From NCBI GenBank assembly GCA_025453715.1, contig JALOPT010000023.1, positions 1 through 14,025 of the forward strand: a DNA stretch of 14,025 nt, written 5' to 3'. This DNA is from Methanoregulaceae archaeon (GTDB lineage: Archaea; Halobacteriota; Methanomicrobia; Methanomicrobiales; Methanospirillaceae). Each line of letters opens with the position of its first letter. Position 1 is the first letter of the stretch. The translations under genes and the position numbers were made by a program. Below the pieces are notes generated by a model. It searched no databases. It saw nothing but the letters and a program-made list of their open reading frames with translations, and was not told where the DNA came from. This document shows positions 13,864 to 14,025 of the stretch, piece after piece.

Positions 13864-14025
13864 ATGATATCTGTTTTGCTCGTGGATGATGATCCTGCCC
13901 TGTTGGAAATTACCCGTATCTATCTATCCCGAAATAAGGAAATGGTAATAGATACGGCACAGTCTGCGGGAGAAGCGCTTGAAAAACTGAAGACTGAGAC
14001 ATATGATGCGATTGTTTCTGATTAC
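13864..14025 (+). CDS. Response regulator receiver domain (5' end)
   Basis: Only the first 54 codons lie in the window; the gene continues past its end. The peptide MISVLLVDDDPALLEITRIY begins a receiver (REC) domain with the acidic cluster Asp8-Asp10. The window closes exactly after IVSDY, where Asp53 should be the phosphoacceptor. The ATG has AAGGGG at 7-base spacing and a strong TATA box upstream. It is transcribed divergently from the PAS/KaiC-like pair. It could be a stand-alone receiver or, as is frequent in methanogens, a REC-PAS-histidine kinase; the output domain is not visible. Confidence 0.88.
   Translation, partial: MISVLLVDDDPALLEITRIYLSRNKEMVIDTAQSAGEALEKLKTETYDAIVSDY

Noticed and set aside
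1..14025. Search for tRNA, rRNA, CRISPR array, IS element, phage or defence genes
   Set aside because: No cloverleaf-like gene, spaced repeat series, transposase motif or terminal inverted repeat pair was recognised by eye.

Overview
The window looks like chromosomal DNA of a methanogenic archaeon, most likely order Methanomicrobiales (Methanoregula/Methanosphaerula-like). The reasons are an archaeal-type GatD/GatE pair, ribosomal protein L10e, small proteins of the UPF0212/DUF555 and DUF5350 type, BRE/TATA promoters in place of -35/-10 boxes, two probable leaderless starts, and a membrane PAS protein followed by a KaiC-like protein of a kind I associate with these methanogens. The order-level assignment is inference from gene content; no rRNA is present.

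Layout. Positions 33-7844 are almost solid minus-strand genes. Read in the direction of transcription: an HTH regulator (7844-7311); argH, gatD and gatE (7267-2729) with one-base and 11-base overlaps, ending at a hairpin/T-rich terminator; a small basic RGG-tailed protein with its own good promoter and terminator (2624-2301); then an uncharacterised 120-residue protein, a small nitroreductase, DUF555 and a PfkB-type kinase (2191-33), mostly overlapping or closely spaced.

An AT-rich divergent control region (7845-8045) separates the HTH regulator from a plus-strand NitT/TauT-type ABC importer: lipoprotein substrate-binding protein (8046-9296), permease (9475-10284) and ATPase (10281-11036). 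The region holds a perfect 14-bp palindrome, repeated half-sites and an inverted repeat lying over the importer's TATA/start zone. The binding protein appears circularly permuted: the segment that is normally C-terminal comes first. Ribosomal protein L10e follows at 11097-11597.

The last part (11782-14025) is signal transduction. A minus-strand pair encodes a membrane PAS protein with a HisKA-like tail lacking the usual histidine and any ATPase domain, followed by a KaiC-like protein without a P-loop. Diverging from it, across a roughly 500-bp gap, is the start of a response-regulator gene that runs off the window.

As a whole, the window joins housekeeping (Gln-tRNA formation, arginine synthesis, a ribosomal protein) to an apparently locally regulated importer and a sensory cluster. 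I see no tRNA, rRNA, CRISPR array, insertion sequence or phage gene.
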